DNA of 64,000 nt, from positions 11,418,501 to 11,482,500 of the forward strand of contig NC_088327.1 of NCBI RefSeq assembly GCF_036884655.1, in the 5' to 3' direction. This document shows, piece after piece, positions 22,091-36,335 of the stretch (position 1 is the stretch's first letter; each line of letters opens with the position of its first letter). The notes under the pieces were generated by a model. That model saw nothing but the letters and a program-made list of their open reading frames with translations, made no database searches and was not told where the DNA came from. Origin of the DNA: Musa acuminata AAA Group. Its lineage: Eukaryota; Streptophyta; Magnoliopsida; Zingiberales; Musaceae. The position numbers were made by a program, and so were the translations under genes.

Positions 22091-22621
22091 TGTTGCGGGA
22101 AACAACTTGGCTCCGTTCGGGTCCGGACGATAGGGGATCTCCCTGGGGCGTTCCTCGAGCCCGCTGAGGTCGATCTGGTGCGGCGGTCCGATTGGGACGG
22201 GGTCGCCGTTTCCTCCGGGCGGGGACTCCTCGCCAGCGCGTCCCACGGGGACCTTCGGCCTCGCACCTGCACAAAGGTTGGGTCGGGAAGCTCGACCCGA
22301 CCCCTCCGACGATCAAATCAGTTGACGTGAAGGGGGTTTCAAATGAAGAAGTCTATTTCGCGTGTCTCCCTCCCCTTTCTTTGATGAACGAGAGGGTATT
22401 TATAAGGAAACTTACTGCTTCCTGAGCTGCCCGCTTGCAGGGGGTAGGCTGGTAGCGTCTGACACCGATGATGGCGTGACGTGAAGGGTTGAGCTTGAGC
22501 AGGGTGTTAATGTGCCTCGGTCGACGTTCCGGTCTGCATTGACCAGGTGTTGCCATGTCGATCGAGGCGTGAGGCGTTATCTGACGTCAGCCGAGTCTCA
22601 TCTTAATTAATATCCTCATCA
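22091..22621 (-). repeat. 3' LTR of the gypsy-type element
   Basis: Plus-strand ends are TGTTGCGGG and ...CCTCATCA. A minus-strand TATAAATA-type promoter lies near 22393-22400. The purine tract sits immediately right of it (22622-22637), as expected for a minus-strand element. Confidence 0.85.
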
Positions 22622-22639
22622 TATTCCCCCCGGAAAGAA

Positions 22640-24262
22640 GCTATGCGTCGGCCGTTGTAACGGGAGTCTGAGGCATGGCTTCAACTTTCAGGTGGGCTGG
22701 CCGCGCAGGCGCGGTCTCGGGGAGCATGGAGCCGAGGAGCATGACGTAGGCGGGCTGACCACGCAGGTGTGTCTCAGGGGGCATGGAACCGAGGAGCACG
22801 ATGCAGGCGAGCTGGCTGCACAGGTGTGTCTCAGGGAGCACGGGGCCGAGGAGTACGACGCAGGTGGGCTGGCCGCATAGGTGTGTCTCGGGGGCATGGA
22901 GCCGAGGAGCATGACGCAGGCGGGCTGACCGCGCAGGTGTGTCTCGGGAAGCATGGAGACGAGGAGCATGACGCGGGCGGGCTGGCCGCGCAGGTGTGTC
23001 TCAGGGAGCATGAAGCCAAGGGGCACGATGCAGGCGGGCTGGCCGCGCAGGTGTCTCGGGGGCATGGAGCCGAGGAGCACGTCATAGGCGGGCTGGTCGC
23101 GCAGGTGTGTCTCGGGGAGCACGGAGCCGAGGAGTACGACGCAGGCGCGCTGGCCGCACAGGTGTGTCTAGGGGGCATGGAGCCGACGAGCATGATGCAG
23201 GCGGGCTGGCCGCTCAGGTGTGTCTCGGGAAGCATGGAGCCGAGGAGCACGACGCAGGCGGGCTAGCCGCGTAGGTGAGTCTCGGGGAGCATGGAGCCGA
23301 GGAGCACGACGCATGCAGGCTGGCCGCGCAGGTTTGTCTCGGGGAGCATGGAGCCGAGGAGCACGACGTAGGCGGGTAGGCCGTGCAGGCGTGGTCTCGG
23401 GCAACATGTGGCCGAGGAGCACGACGTAGGCGGGTAGGCCGTGCAGGCGTGGTCTCGGGCATCATGTGGCCGAGGAGCACGACATAGGCGTGGTCTCGGG
23501 TATCATGCCGCCGAGGAGCACGACGTAGGCGGGCAGGCCGCGCAGGCGTGGTCTCGGGCAGCATGCGGTCGAGGAGCACAACGCAGGCGGGCAGGCCGTG
23601 CAGGCGTGGTTTCGGGCAACATGGCCGAGGAATATGGCTTAAGCCGAGGGACACGGCTCAGGCGGGCAGGCCGCACTGAGGTGGACTCGGCAGTCTACAA
23701 CCGAGGAGCTCGGCGCAAGCGGGCTGCGACCGAGGAGCTCAACGCAGGCGAGTAGGCCGCGCTGAGGTGGACTCGGTAGTCTTCGGCCGAGGGATACGGT
23801 TCAAGCGGGAAGGCCTCCCTGAGGGGAACTCGGTAGTCTACGGCTGAGAGATACGGCTCAGGCGGGCAGGCCGCGTTGAGGTGGACTCGGCAGTCTACGG
23901 CCGAGAGATACGGCTCAGGCGGGTAGGCCGCGTTGAGGTGGACTCGGCAGTCTACGGCCGAGGAGCTCAGCACAGGCGTGCTGCGGCCGAGGGACATGGC
24001 TCAAGCGGGCAGGCCGCACTGAGGTGGACTCGACAGTCTTCGGCCGAGGGGCACGACTCAGGAGGGCAGGCCACGCTGAGGTGGACTTGGGCGGACTGCG
24101 GCCGAGGAGCTCGACGCAGGCGGGCTGCGACCGAGGGACACGACTCAGGCGGGCAGGCCGCGCTAAGGTGGACTCGGCAGTCTTCGGTCGAGGGGCACGA
24201 CTCAGGTGGGCAGGCCGCGCTGAGGTGGACTCGGCGGTCTTTGCCGAGAGACACGGCTCGGG
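22640..24262. repeat. 57-bp GC-rich minisatellite array, about 28 units
   Basis: Head-to-tail units keep a 57-bp period throughout. Units up to about 23640 have the form gcgggctggccgcgcaggtg followed by a ctcggggagcatggagccgag block. From about 23640 the same period continues with a variant (gcgggcaggccgcgctgagg, then tggactcggcagtcttcggc). Because 57 is 19 codons, open frames run long on both strands, for example a 19-residue MLPETHLRGQPACVMLLGS-type repeat on the minus strand. Unit-to-unit differences are numerous but frames persist. Confidence 0.93.
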
Positions 24263-24426
24263 CCGAGCCGTGTAGATACCGAAGGGGTTACGTTGGAGCT
24301 AACCGCGAACCGCGAGGCAGTCAGATAGGTACTGAACCATCGCTCGGAAGGAACTGAGGCAGGGCCTCGATTTCTTTTCATGATGACTACATCAGGTAGC
24401 TACCGCGGGTGCTTGACCTCTCTTAT

Positions 24427-25436
24427 GGATCCCACTGCCGGAAGTCGTCCCTTCTCCTCGCGGCCGCCCAGGCCTCCGCCGCGATGTACCAGTTAGCCCG
24501 CTGGAGCATATCTGGCACCATGGTGGGAGGCCGCTCCGCGAGGGACCAGAGGAATCTGGAAGGTCGCAGGCCTATCATAAACGCCTACACTAACAGAGAG
24601 GGATGAGCGTCCGACAAACCCCAGATTTGCATGGCAAAGTGATCCACAAAATGTGAGAGGGGCTCGTCCTCCCTTTGTTTGAGTCCGAGGAGCAGTGCCG
24701 CGGAAGGCTTCGGCCGTGCATAGGCTACGAAGTGGAGCTCGAAGTCATTGGCGAGCTGGTCGAAGGAAGTGATAGTCCCGGTCTTCAGGCCACCATACCA
24801 CGCGTGGGCCGACCCTCTCAGAGTGGTAAGAAACGCTCTGCACATCAGAGCATCAGAGGTTCCGTATAGCACCATCTGGGCGCGAAAAGTAGCTACATGG
24901 TCCGTTGGGTCGGTGGAGCCATCGTAAGCGTTCAGAGATGGGAGCTGGAAGTCCGGGGGGACTATCTGATCCCGTATCTTGGTCATGAACCGAGACCCTC
25001 GGTGTGCGTCCTCTCCGAGTTCTCCCTTGGGCCTGCGAACCTCTTTCTGCACCTCGTCGAGTCGCTGGCTGACGAAGCGCAACTAGGCCCGTAGGGAGTC
25101 CGAAGAGAGTGCCTCGGGTTTCGGGCGGCCACTCGGGTTTGCCATCACTGGATCCCCGAGTGGGGTTGGTCGGACCCGAGGCGAAGTGGGGGGCTCCGGA
25201 AGTGTCATGTGGGCCCAAGCGGGCGCCCTGCGTCGTCGCAGTGGTTCGATCGCAGGCAGGTGAGTCGGATGAGAAACGAGCGGGATAATGGTTTGCACCA
25301 TAACCATCAAAGCTCGGACTTGACGGGCGAGGTCCTAAAAGGCCTCGGGTGACACAGGCGTCGAGTCGGTTGGGGCGCTGTCGGGCAGCGACAAGCCCGG
25401 GTTGTTGAATATTCGCCAATATCGTTCCGAGGTCAT
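24427..25436 (-). pseudogene. Gypsy gag polyprotein, broken by three amber codons
   Basis: A single reading frame runs from ATG at 25436 to TAA near 24427. It shows the plant gypsy capsid pattern: an [16 protein letters not shown] block, [38 protein letters not shown], and [10 protein letters not shown]. It is interrupted by in-frame TAG codons at 25335-25337, 25083-25085 and 24585-24587. Family sense continues unbroken across each, so they are point nonsense changes, not ends. Each TAG differs from CAG (glutamine) by one C-to-T change. No zinc knuckle was seen before the frame closes. Confidence 0.85.
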
Positions 25437-25556
25437 GGCGGGGTGTTCGTCACGATGGTCTCCGTGCGGGGGATGTTCCCCCGAGGCTTCAGTTGGGCGT
25501 GACCTCTCAGCCGTGGGCTCATCTGAGCCGCTCGGGTGATCACCCAACATGCCGGG

Positions 25557-25576
25557 CCCTCCTTCTAGCGCCAATC
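25557..25576 (-). other. Primer-binding site of the gypsy-type element
   Basis: Directly internal to the 5' LTR, the minus strand reads gattggcgctagaaggaggg. TTGGCGCTAGA-type PBS sequences are common in plant gypsy elements. It fixes the element's orientation together with gag. Confidence 0.7.
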
Positions 25577-26131
25577 TATTGCGGGAAACAACTTGGAGTC
25601 GTGGCCTCGGGGCTGACGCGGCTCGGTTCGGGTCCGGACGACGGGGAATCTCCCTGGGGCGTTCCTTGAGCACGCTGAGGTCGATCTGGTGTGGCGGTCC
25701 GATCAGGACGGGATCGTCGTTTCCTCCAGGCAGGGACTCCTCGCCAGAGCGTCCCATGGGGACCTTCAGCCTCGCACCTGCACAAAGGTCGAGTCGGGAA
25801 GCTCGACCCGACCCCTCTGACGATCAAGTCAGTTGATATGAAGGGGGTTTCAAATGAAGAAGTCTATTTCGCGTGTCTCCCTCCCCTTTCTCTAATGAAC
25901 GAAAGGGTATTTATAGGGAAGCTTAATGCTTCCCGAGCTGCCCGCTTGCAGGGGGCAGGCTGGTAGCGTCTGACACCGGTGATAGCGTGACGTGAAGGGT
26001 TGAGCTTGAGCAGGGTGTTAATGTGCCTCGGTCGACGTTTCGGTCTGCATTGACTAGGTGTTGTCGCGTTGATCGAGGCATGAGACGTCATTCGACGTCA
26101 ATCGAGTCTTATCTTAATTACTATCCTAATA
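25577..26131 (-). repeat. 5' LTR of the gypsy-type element
   Basis: It is collinear with the left LTR but carries 24 extra bases near 25597-25620, which accounts exactly for the length difference (555 versus 531). The terminal TG is mutated to TA. A minus-strand TATAAATA motif (25908-25915) would drive gag transcription. Confidence 0.85.
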
Positions 26132-26742
<611 letters not shown>

Positions 26743-27559
26743 ATGGTGGAGCGGGTGCCGCCCTGCACACCGCCCTCGCCGGAGCCTCAGCCAGCCCCCA
26801 GTGCTCTCCTTGACACTGTCCCCGTGCCGGCCGATCCTAATCCCGGTCCCGGTCCCGATCCCGATCCCAATCCCTCGCGTCGCCTTGGCACCTACGTCGT
26901 CCGAGTGCCCAAGGACCAAGTCTACCGCGTTCCTCCGCCCGAGAACGCCAAACTAGCGGAGCGGTACCGCAACCAAAACAGGAGCCGGCGGCGGGGGAGC
27001 CCCTGCCTTTCCTGCCTGAAATGGATCCTCGGTGTCGCCTTCCTCGTCTTATTACTCATCGTGGCTGTCACCGTCATATTCTTCGTCGTGGTAAGGCCCG
27101 GGGCTCCGACGTTCACAGTCCAGCGTCTCTTCGTCGAGCCCCCGCAGCACCACGGGAGCGCACCCGAAGCCGGAGTACGATCTCACGATGAGCGTCAGGA
27201 ATCCAAGTCGCGGGATGGGTTTCTCCTACGAGGCCGGAGGGAGGACAGTCATCACCCACGGTACCGTGGAAATCGCGACGGGAACGACGCCGGTGTTCGT
27301 CCAAGGCCACGGCAACACGACCTCCATTCGGCTGGTTCTTCGTGGCTCCAATGCCTTGCTGCCGAAAGAGATCGGCAGGAGCATGAAGGGCTCGAAGAAC
27401 GCCGTTGACATTAGTCTTATGGCTAAGCTCACGGTGAGCCCGAGGGTTGGGGTATTGGAGATGTGGGCTAAGAGCATGGACGTAACTTGCGATGTTCAAG
27501 TCATTGGAATGGTGAAGCAGGCACAGATCTCCTCACAGCACTGCAACACAAAGCTTTAA
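26743..27559 (+). CDS. NHL-like: NDR1/HIN1-like (LEA_2) membrane protein, with a one-base frame break
   Basis: The first frame runs from ATG 26743: a proline-rich cytosolic tail (about 1-45), a TYVVRVPKDQVYRVPPPENA block typical of NHL proteins (from about 50), a basic stretch (NRSRRRG), and one transmembrane helix (about 93-117). The extracellular LEA_2/NHL domain starts (FTVQRLFV) and then the frame is lost near 27140-27150. It continues in the next frame from about 27165 with PKPEYDLTMSVRNPS to TAA at 27559. The total span has exactly one base too many for an open frame; a CCCCC run near 27140 is the likeliest site. These proteins sit in the plasma membrane and act in defence signalling. 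It could be a sequencing error or a real lesion. The upstream in-frame ATG at 26593 is less likely. Confidence 0.8.
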
Positions 27560-28002
27560 CTGTGACTAAGGTTTTTGGTTCTTCGAATTGGTGTTTTTCT
27601 TCTTCTTCCTCCCTCTCATTTGATTCCTCATTAGGACTGGAACATTCAACTGTTGCATGTATGGGTGTAAGGGTAAGAGAGATAGATACTTGATCCAAAT
27701 TAATGTCTTGTGTAGGGATCTCAATTTGATAGTGGTAACACAACTTGTACTCATCATAGATCACATTGAAATTTATATGGAAGCTTTGGAGCTCCACCAA
27801 ATTTACTAGCAAATTTTCTGTGACAAGCTTGTTCTAAGCTATCACTATGTAACCAAGTTATTGAAATGAAAGCAGCAGTTCAGATACCAGAAATGAAAGC
27901 AGATAGCAAATGCTATAGATAGCCACAAGCAGTTTTAGAGAACACAGTAAATGTCACTTAATACCAATACAAAGGGCATCCTTTGCAGACAGTACCAGAT
28001 GG

Positions 28003-30304
28003 TTAAACTTCATATTGTTCATAGGTCTTGAGCAGCTCGGCGCAGACCGACAAGGGAGTGTCCGTCTGGAAGCCCAGCGAGTTTGCGTATCTGGTGTCGG
28101 AGGCAATGCCATTGTTGTGGCTGAGGAACACACGAGCCCTCTCACGACCCTGGAGTGGGGTCTTGCATCTACTTTCTGGACTGCTAACAAGCATAGATTC
28201 GCAGATCTCGTGTTCATGCTCGTCTGCAACTAGAATGTTATAGGTACCTGTGTGGTCAGTCGTGCCCTCAAAATTGCATGTCTTGGCACCAGTGGCTTTG
28301 GATCGACACTCGATCCTCACCTTTGCACCTGCAGAGCACGTAGAGCTACTGTCAACTTGATAAATTGAAAAGAAGGCATCTTAAATCCAATCTGAAAGCC
28401 AATATAAAAATATCCTTAATAATATCGATATCATTATGCATTATATGTTCATTAACTGGTAGCAAAATAACAATGTTATAATGATCCAACAGAACAACGA
28501 TTTAATACGCGCCTATCAGCGATGCTATTCATTTGATTCATTGGTGCTGATAAAATTAGATTCGGAAATTTCTTAGCCTCTCCTATGTTTAACACACTAC
28601 TATGTCTAACATATTTATTTCATAACCCTACACCCTAATTTTCATAGCCTCTCCTATGTTTAACACATTGGAGTACCAAGTACCAGAAAGACGATGGCAT
28701 GCATACTCTGAAAAGTGATCTTGGCTAGTGAAAACTTTATGCATTTATAAGTGTGAATATACCAAAATTTTAAGTAGCTTTTATTTATTCCATTTCAATT
28801 CTGGTACATATAAACATTATAGGAAGTGCCTATACTGTAAAAGTTGTGTCCAGACCAGGAAAAACCAGACAGATATTTAAGAAGCAATAATTATATCAAC
28901 TATTAGTTTTTATATATGAATTCAGACATGAATATTAAATAGCCACTGAATATCATGAGGATATTTCTAAAAACCTGATATGAATAAAAAACAGATGTGC
29001 AATGAAGACAAACTAGAATAGGGTAACTAATACTGCATGAAGAAAATATATCCTTAGCAAGTAATGAAGACACTAACACAAAACCTGTCAATGATATTTC
29101 TTGGCCAGGAAGAACTTTTCTCCGGTTAATATACGTAAATTAAACAGTTCGAGATTTGCTTCATATAATTACACAAATTATTGGTTCTCAAAAAATGAGG
29201 ACCAACAGGGAAACCAGATAGCAAAATTCATAAAGGATACAAATATGCAGCATGCACAAATTTATGTAGCCACATCTTGCTCCAATCAAGTATGAATAGA
29301 AAACTCCAATGTTCCAACTCACTTTCTGCCACAGCCGAGAGACAAATTGACATAAGAGCTAAAATGTATACTCAGGAGTAATACCCTATGCCCACAAGTT
29401 TGGCACGATGAATATTTAGTAGATCAGAACAGCGATAATTACCTAAAGGTTATATATTTTTTGGTCTGATGATGAAACCTTCTTTACTTCCAACATAATA
29501 ACAGTATCCTATAGAGAGTTAAGATAGTGTTCAATTTTGATAGCTTAGCTGTTGACAACAAAGACTTACCGTCTTTAGCGTATGCATGCAATTTGTGCTT
29601 TCTAACTTGGGCTTTGCTCTTCATCCATTTTCAGATTAGGTGTCAACCATAAGGCAAGGCAAATCTCCATATCAAAGATAAAATCAAGACCATAACTAGC
29701 ACATATGAACTATCTTTACTTCAAGATTTCTGTTTCAAATAGCATTTTTCTAATTAATTACAGGACGTAAATGATCAAATTTGCTTACAGAAAACGCACA
29801 AAGCTGCATAAATGTAACCTTCTTCTTTAGATTTATGGTTCGATCTGCACTACTGATCAGAAGGAATGCATTTGATCTTAAATCTATTTTGACGGTAGAA
29901 TTTCTGAAGATCTGTTAAATAAACATGTATAACACATCACCTCATCGCCTGATCTATCAACAAGAACCAATTCTTAGAGCGTTTCAACCTTAGCAAAGAA
30001 CAAGCAACAAGATCGATGGCCGAAAACACATCCAGATCCGAACCGCGCCAAGATCAGACGGCCCAAAATCCAACAAAAAAGACATAGATTGAACGCTAGA
30101 GTGCTATACCGGGAAACCCTCACCTTTTGTGTAGGTCGACACTGGCGTCTCAAACCCAGCGCGGCAGGTGTCGCAGAAGACGCGGCCCTGGACGACGAAC
30201 CCTTGCTTACCGCCGGCGACGTTGCGCGCGGCGACAGAGAGCGACGGGAGGACGCACGCCACCGCCAGTACGGCCGTGACCGCCGAGATTAGATGCTTGG
30301 CCAT
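28003..30304 (-). CDS. Pollen Ole e 1-like secreted protein
   Basis: Two exons (30304-30124 and 28328-28003; GT-AG, 1.8-kb intron) give 168 residues. A signal peptide covers about 1-26 (hydrophobic core AVLAVACVLPSLSVAA). The Ole e 1 signature follows: VQGRVFCDTCRAGFET with C44 and C47, then C68 and C78 in exon 2, and ICES, SRCKT and SVCAELL cysteines, so the disulphide set looks complete. The protein resembles the pollen-specific C13/LAT52-like group, which are secreted cell-wall or apoplast proteins; many are expressed outside pollen, so tissue cannot be inferred. The start gives a normal signal peptide and the family's usual length (about 160-170). Confidence 0.9.
28329..30123. other. Long intron of the Ole e 1-like gene
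   Basis: This 1.8-kb AT-rich intron has no coding exon or recognisable transposon. A 30-base segment (tagcctctcctatgtttaacaca) is repeated near 28573 and 28645. Confidence 0.6.
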
Positions 30305-30764
30305 GGTCGCGGAAGCGATGGTGGAGAGCGAAAGGAAAGTGACTGACAAGTGGTGAGAGGACTCGAGGAAGCAAACGGCGGTGCCGCAATCAGGAAAAGG
30401 ACCAGATTTAATGGCCGGGATGATGTTATCGTCACTCGCGGTAATAGTAGGCATTTCCATTAAGTTGGATAAGTAAAAGATTTTGGAGATTTTAAGCGTC
30501 TGCTGAGTCTGACTGCAGTGCGGTAAGTTTAATTCGGTGATAGAATCTACTGGAGGTATCATTGTGTGCAGCTGGCATCGGTGGGGCAATCAATTGCGCC
30601 GGTGACAGATAAAAGGAGGTGAGGTGGGGTAGCTGCACCGCAAAACGCGGAGTGAGCGAGCGAGATTAAAGGCGAAGCGACTCGCTTTTAGTTGAACCGA
30701 GTCCACGAGTCAGCTGAGTCAAACGAGATCCAAAAATTCAACCTAGTAATTACATGTGTTCGGA

Positions 30765-31645
30765 CTAATTATACAATATTCCGATCTCTATACTTTATAA
30801 ATTTATATTATTATTTTTATAATTATAAAAATAAAAAATATTTAGATCTATTTATTATAATATTATTAATTTTATCAACGAAAATATGAAAATAAAAGAT
30901 AAGAAGATAATTTTAACATTCTAATTGATTGTGATGGATGGTATCGGTGGTGGTGGATGACAACGTCGCTAAAGGGCGTGAGTCGGTATTGTGGATGAGG
31001 AGAGCGACGACAAGAGATGAGTAGTGCTCTGCATCTATGTCGATAGCAATGCAAGTGGCCCTTTCGTTGCTCAACAACTGCATCGATGTTGGCGTAGTTG
31101 TCGAGTAATGAAAATATCGCTCAACAGTGCTGACGTAATTGCAAATATCGAGTGACGAAAGGATCATCAATGCAAACATAAAGTGAAGCCGCTTGGCAAC
31201 TATGTCAATGCGGATAGCTATAGAGTGTCGTTGCTTGGCAATTGTATCGACGTCGATGCTGAGTAACACCAATTGTATCGACGTCGATGCTGAGTAACAC
31301 CACCCAACATCTACATCGATGACCCTTTCACCGATTGACAATTGCATCGATGGTAACGAGATACATAATAGTTTTTACCTCTTACCGTTGTTCTCCTCAT
31401 CCATGAGAGTCATCCGCAACCCTTAATAGTATTGTCGTTTGTCACCATCGACATCGTCTATTATCATTAATTTAAATGTAAAAATTATATTTTTATCATT
31501 TATTTTGATGTTTCCGTCGGTAAAATCACAACGTTACGATAAAAGGACATAGATATTTCACTAGTTATAGAGATCTTAATATAAAATTTTAAAACATAGA
31601 GATCGAGATAAAATATCATTAGCCATATGTATTCCGATGACAATT
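30765..31645. mobile_element. TIR transposon relic (Mutator-like or similar)
   Basis: The left end (ctaattatac...attccgatctctatacttt) is matched in inverted orientation at the right end (plus strand aaaacatagagatcgagataaaatatcattag), and the inverted match continues raggedly for about 80-100 bp. The interior has no transposase frame; a 32-bp unit (caattgtatcgacgtcgatg...) is duplicated in tandem at 31239-31302. The same terminal sequence recurs at 46930-47110 and at 61287-61680, so this is a family. The superfamily and the target-site duplication are uncertain. Confidence 0.45.
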
Positions 31646-32169
31646 CTGCTTCTTCAAAATGGAAGCCTCCCAACTCACTCTGAGTTGCCGAGTCACCGGA
31701 CTCGGGGCTGGCCATGTACGAGTTCTTAAACTTTGGAATGTGGACCATTGCTTTCCTTGGACCGTAATCTACGGATCGCAAATCCCCAAATAACAAATAG
31801 AGGGAATCAAAAGATGTCACATGATCGACCAAATAATATTAGTCCTTCAAGATGCCTGTGACGTGGAAAAGGATGATGCCAGATGAGCATCTACAGCGGA
31901 CAGCGGAGGCCATGAATGGGGATGACATTAAAAGCTGAGAGTAGTCCTTCAAGAACACATACCACGTGACAAATGTTGATGAATTAGAGACAAGACATCC
32001 CAAAAGATCATAAACCGATGTAATGAGAGAAACCATTCATTCAGCTTAAATAGAATCTCATCAGCATATCGAAAAGTGGAAATACGTAAACTGTCACTAC
32101 AAGCAACAAGGTGAAGGGTCGATATAAGCCAAAGCAGACCCACCTATCCTTCCTCTCTCCTAGCAGATT
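31646..32169. other. 3' flank of the MIPS gene
   Basis: Non-coding sequence downstream of the inositol-phosphate synthase stop codon. A minus-strand open frame (31500-31832) has no family features. Confidence 0.5.
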
Positions 32170-35699
<3,530 letters not shown>

Positions 35700-35718
<19 letters not shown>

Positions 35719-35775
35719 ATTTTGCAGAGAGCCGTTCCCCTCCTTCACCTTAAACTTCTCTACAAACGAAGGGCT
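35700..35775 (-). repeat. 51-bp-spaced repeat spanning the MIPS start codon
   Basis: The sequence encoding FIEKFKV (35701-35716 and on) recurs 51 bp upstream (35752-35767) as FVEKFKV with the ATG replaced. The two copies are in the same frame with no stop between, so the leader carries 17 in-frame codons that mimic the N-terminus. Confidence 0.7.
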
Positions 35776-35824
35776 TCGCTCGGCCTGAATCCGTTAGGGG
35801 CAGAAGCGATATCGCTCTGGGTCG

Positions 35825-36120
35825 TTATTTATAGAGAAGAGACCCGCCACGCGGAGGCGTTTCATTGGCCTTCGCAGACATCCGCATGCGAGATCTTCGT
35901 GCGGCCTGCGATCCAACGGACGAGGACTGGGGGTCGTATGCGGGTGGCGGAGCGTCCAGACACGTCGGGTCATGCACGCGTCGTCCCAGCCCGCGCGAAG
36001 GACGCGCCACGAAAGTGGTGAGGAGCTCCACGAACGGAATGTCCTCAAGGCGGCTGACGCCGTAAGGGGCGGCGACACCTCGCGCTGTGGGGGATGGGAA
36101 GTCACGTGCCAGTCGCCGAC
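35825..36120 (-). promoter_or_regulatory. MIPS promoter: TATA box and ABRE/G-box
   Basis: A minus-strand TATAAATAA lies at 35825-35833, about 107 bp before the ATG. A palindromic CACGTG (36113-36118) and a nearby ACGT core (near 36123) fit ABA-responsive elements, in keeping with ABA/sucrose control reported for MIPS genes in seeds. The sequence between is GC-rich. Function is inferred. Confidence 0.5.
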
Positions 36121-36284
36121 GCTACGTGCGAGAGGTCGACCACATGATTGGACGAACCCATCAAGTGCCAAGTGTAGGGCGTACGTACATTTTTCCTCTA
36201 GTGTGAGTTCCTTTCCCCTTTTCTTAATTCCTACTTGCCTCCAAATCACCACCTGCATACTAAGCCAAATTGCATTCACAAGTG

Positions 36285-36288
<4 letters not shown>

Positions 36289-36334
<46 letters not shown>
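36289..36334. repeat. (TA)n microsatellite
   Basis: About 22 TA units, upstream of the MIPS promoter. Confidence 0.95.

Positions 36335-36335
<1 letters not shown>

Larger units (their letters stand above)
22091..26131 (-). mobile_element. Gypsy-type LTR retrotransposon with gag but no pol
   Basis: This is a 4.04-kb element on the minus strand. Two LTRs (22091-22621 and 25577-26131) differ mainly by a 24-bp indel. A PBS-like gattggcgctagaaggaggg lies next to the right (5') LTR, and a purine tract ccggggggaata next to the left (3') LTR. A gag-like frame sits at the 5' end and a 57-bp tandem array occupies the space where protease, RT, RNase H and integrase would lie. No pol domain is seen in any frame. 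It therefore fits the non-autonomous gag-only (TR-GAG/LARD-like) class. Clear target-site duplications were not found. Confidence 0.85.

Noticed and set aside
22640..24262. Open frames of 95-165 codons read as Pro/Cys- or Gly/Arg-rich repeat proteins
   Set aside because: A 57-bp period is divisible by three, so open frames appear on both strands automatically. They are kept as a finding about the array and not as genes.
22640..24262. CRISPR-like regular repeat array
   Set aside because: Units are contiguous and variable with no unique spacers, in a eukaryotic retroelement.
24585..25337. Programmed amber readthrough in gag
   Set aside because: Three separate ambers, all one C-to-T step from CAG, fit mutational decay better. 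Family comparison would be needed to revive the idea.
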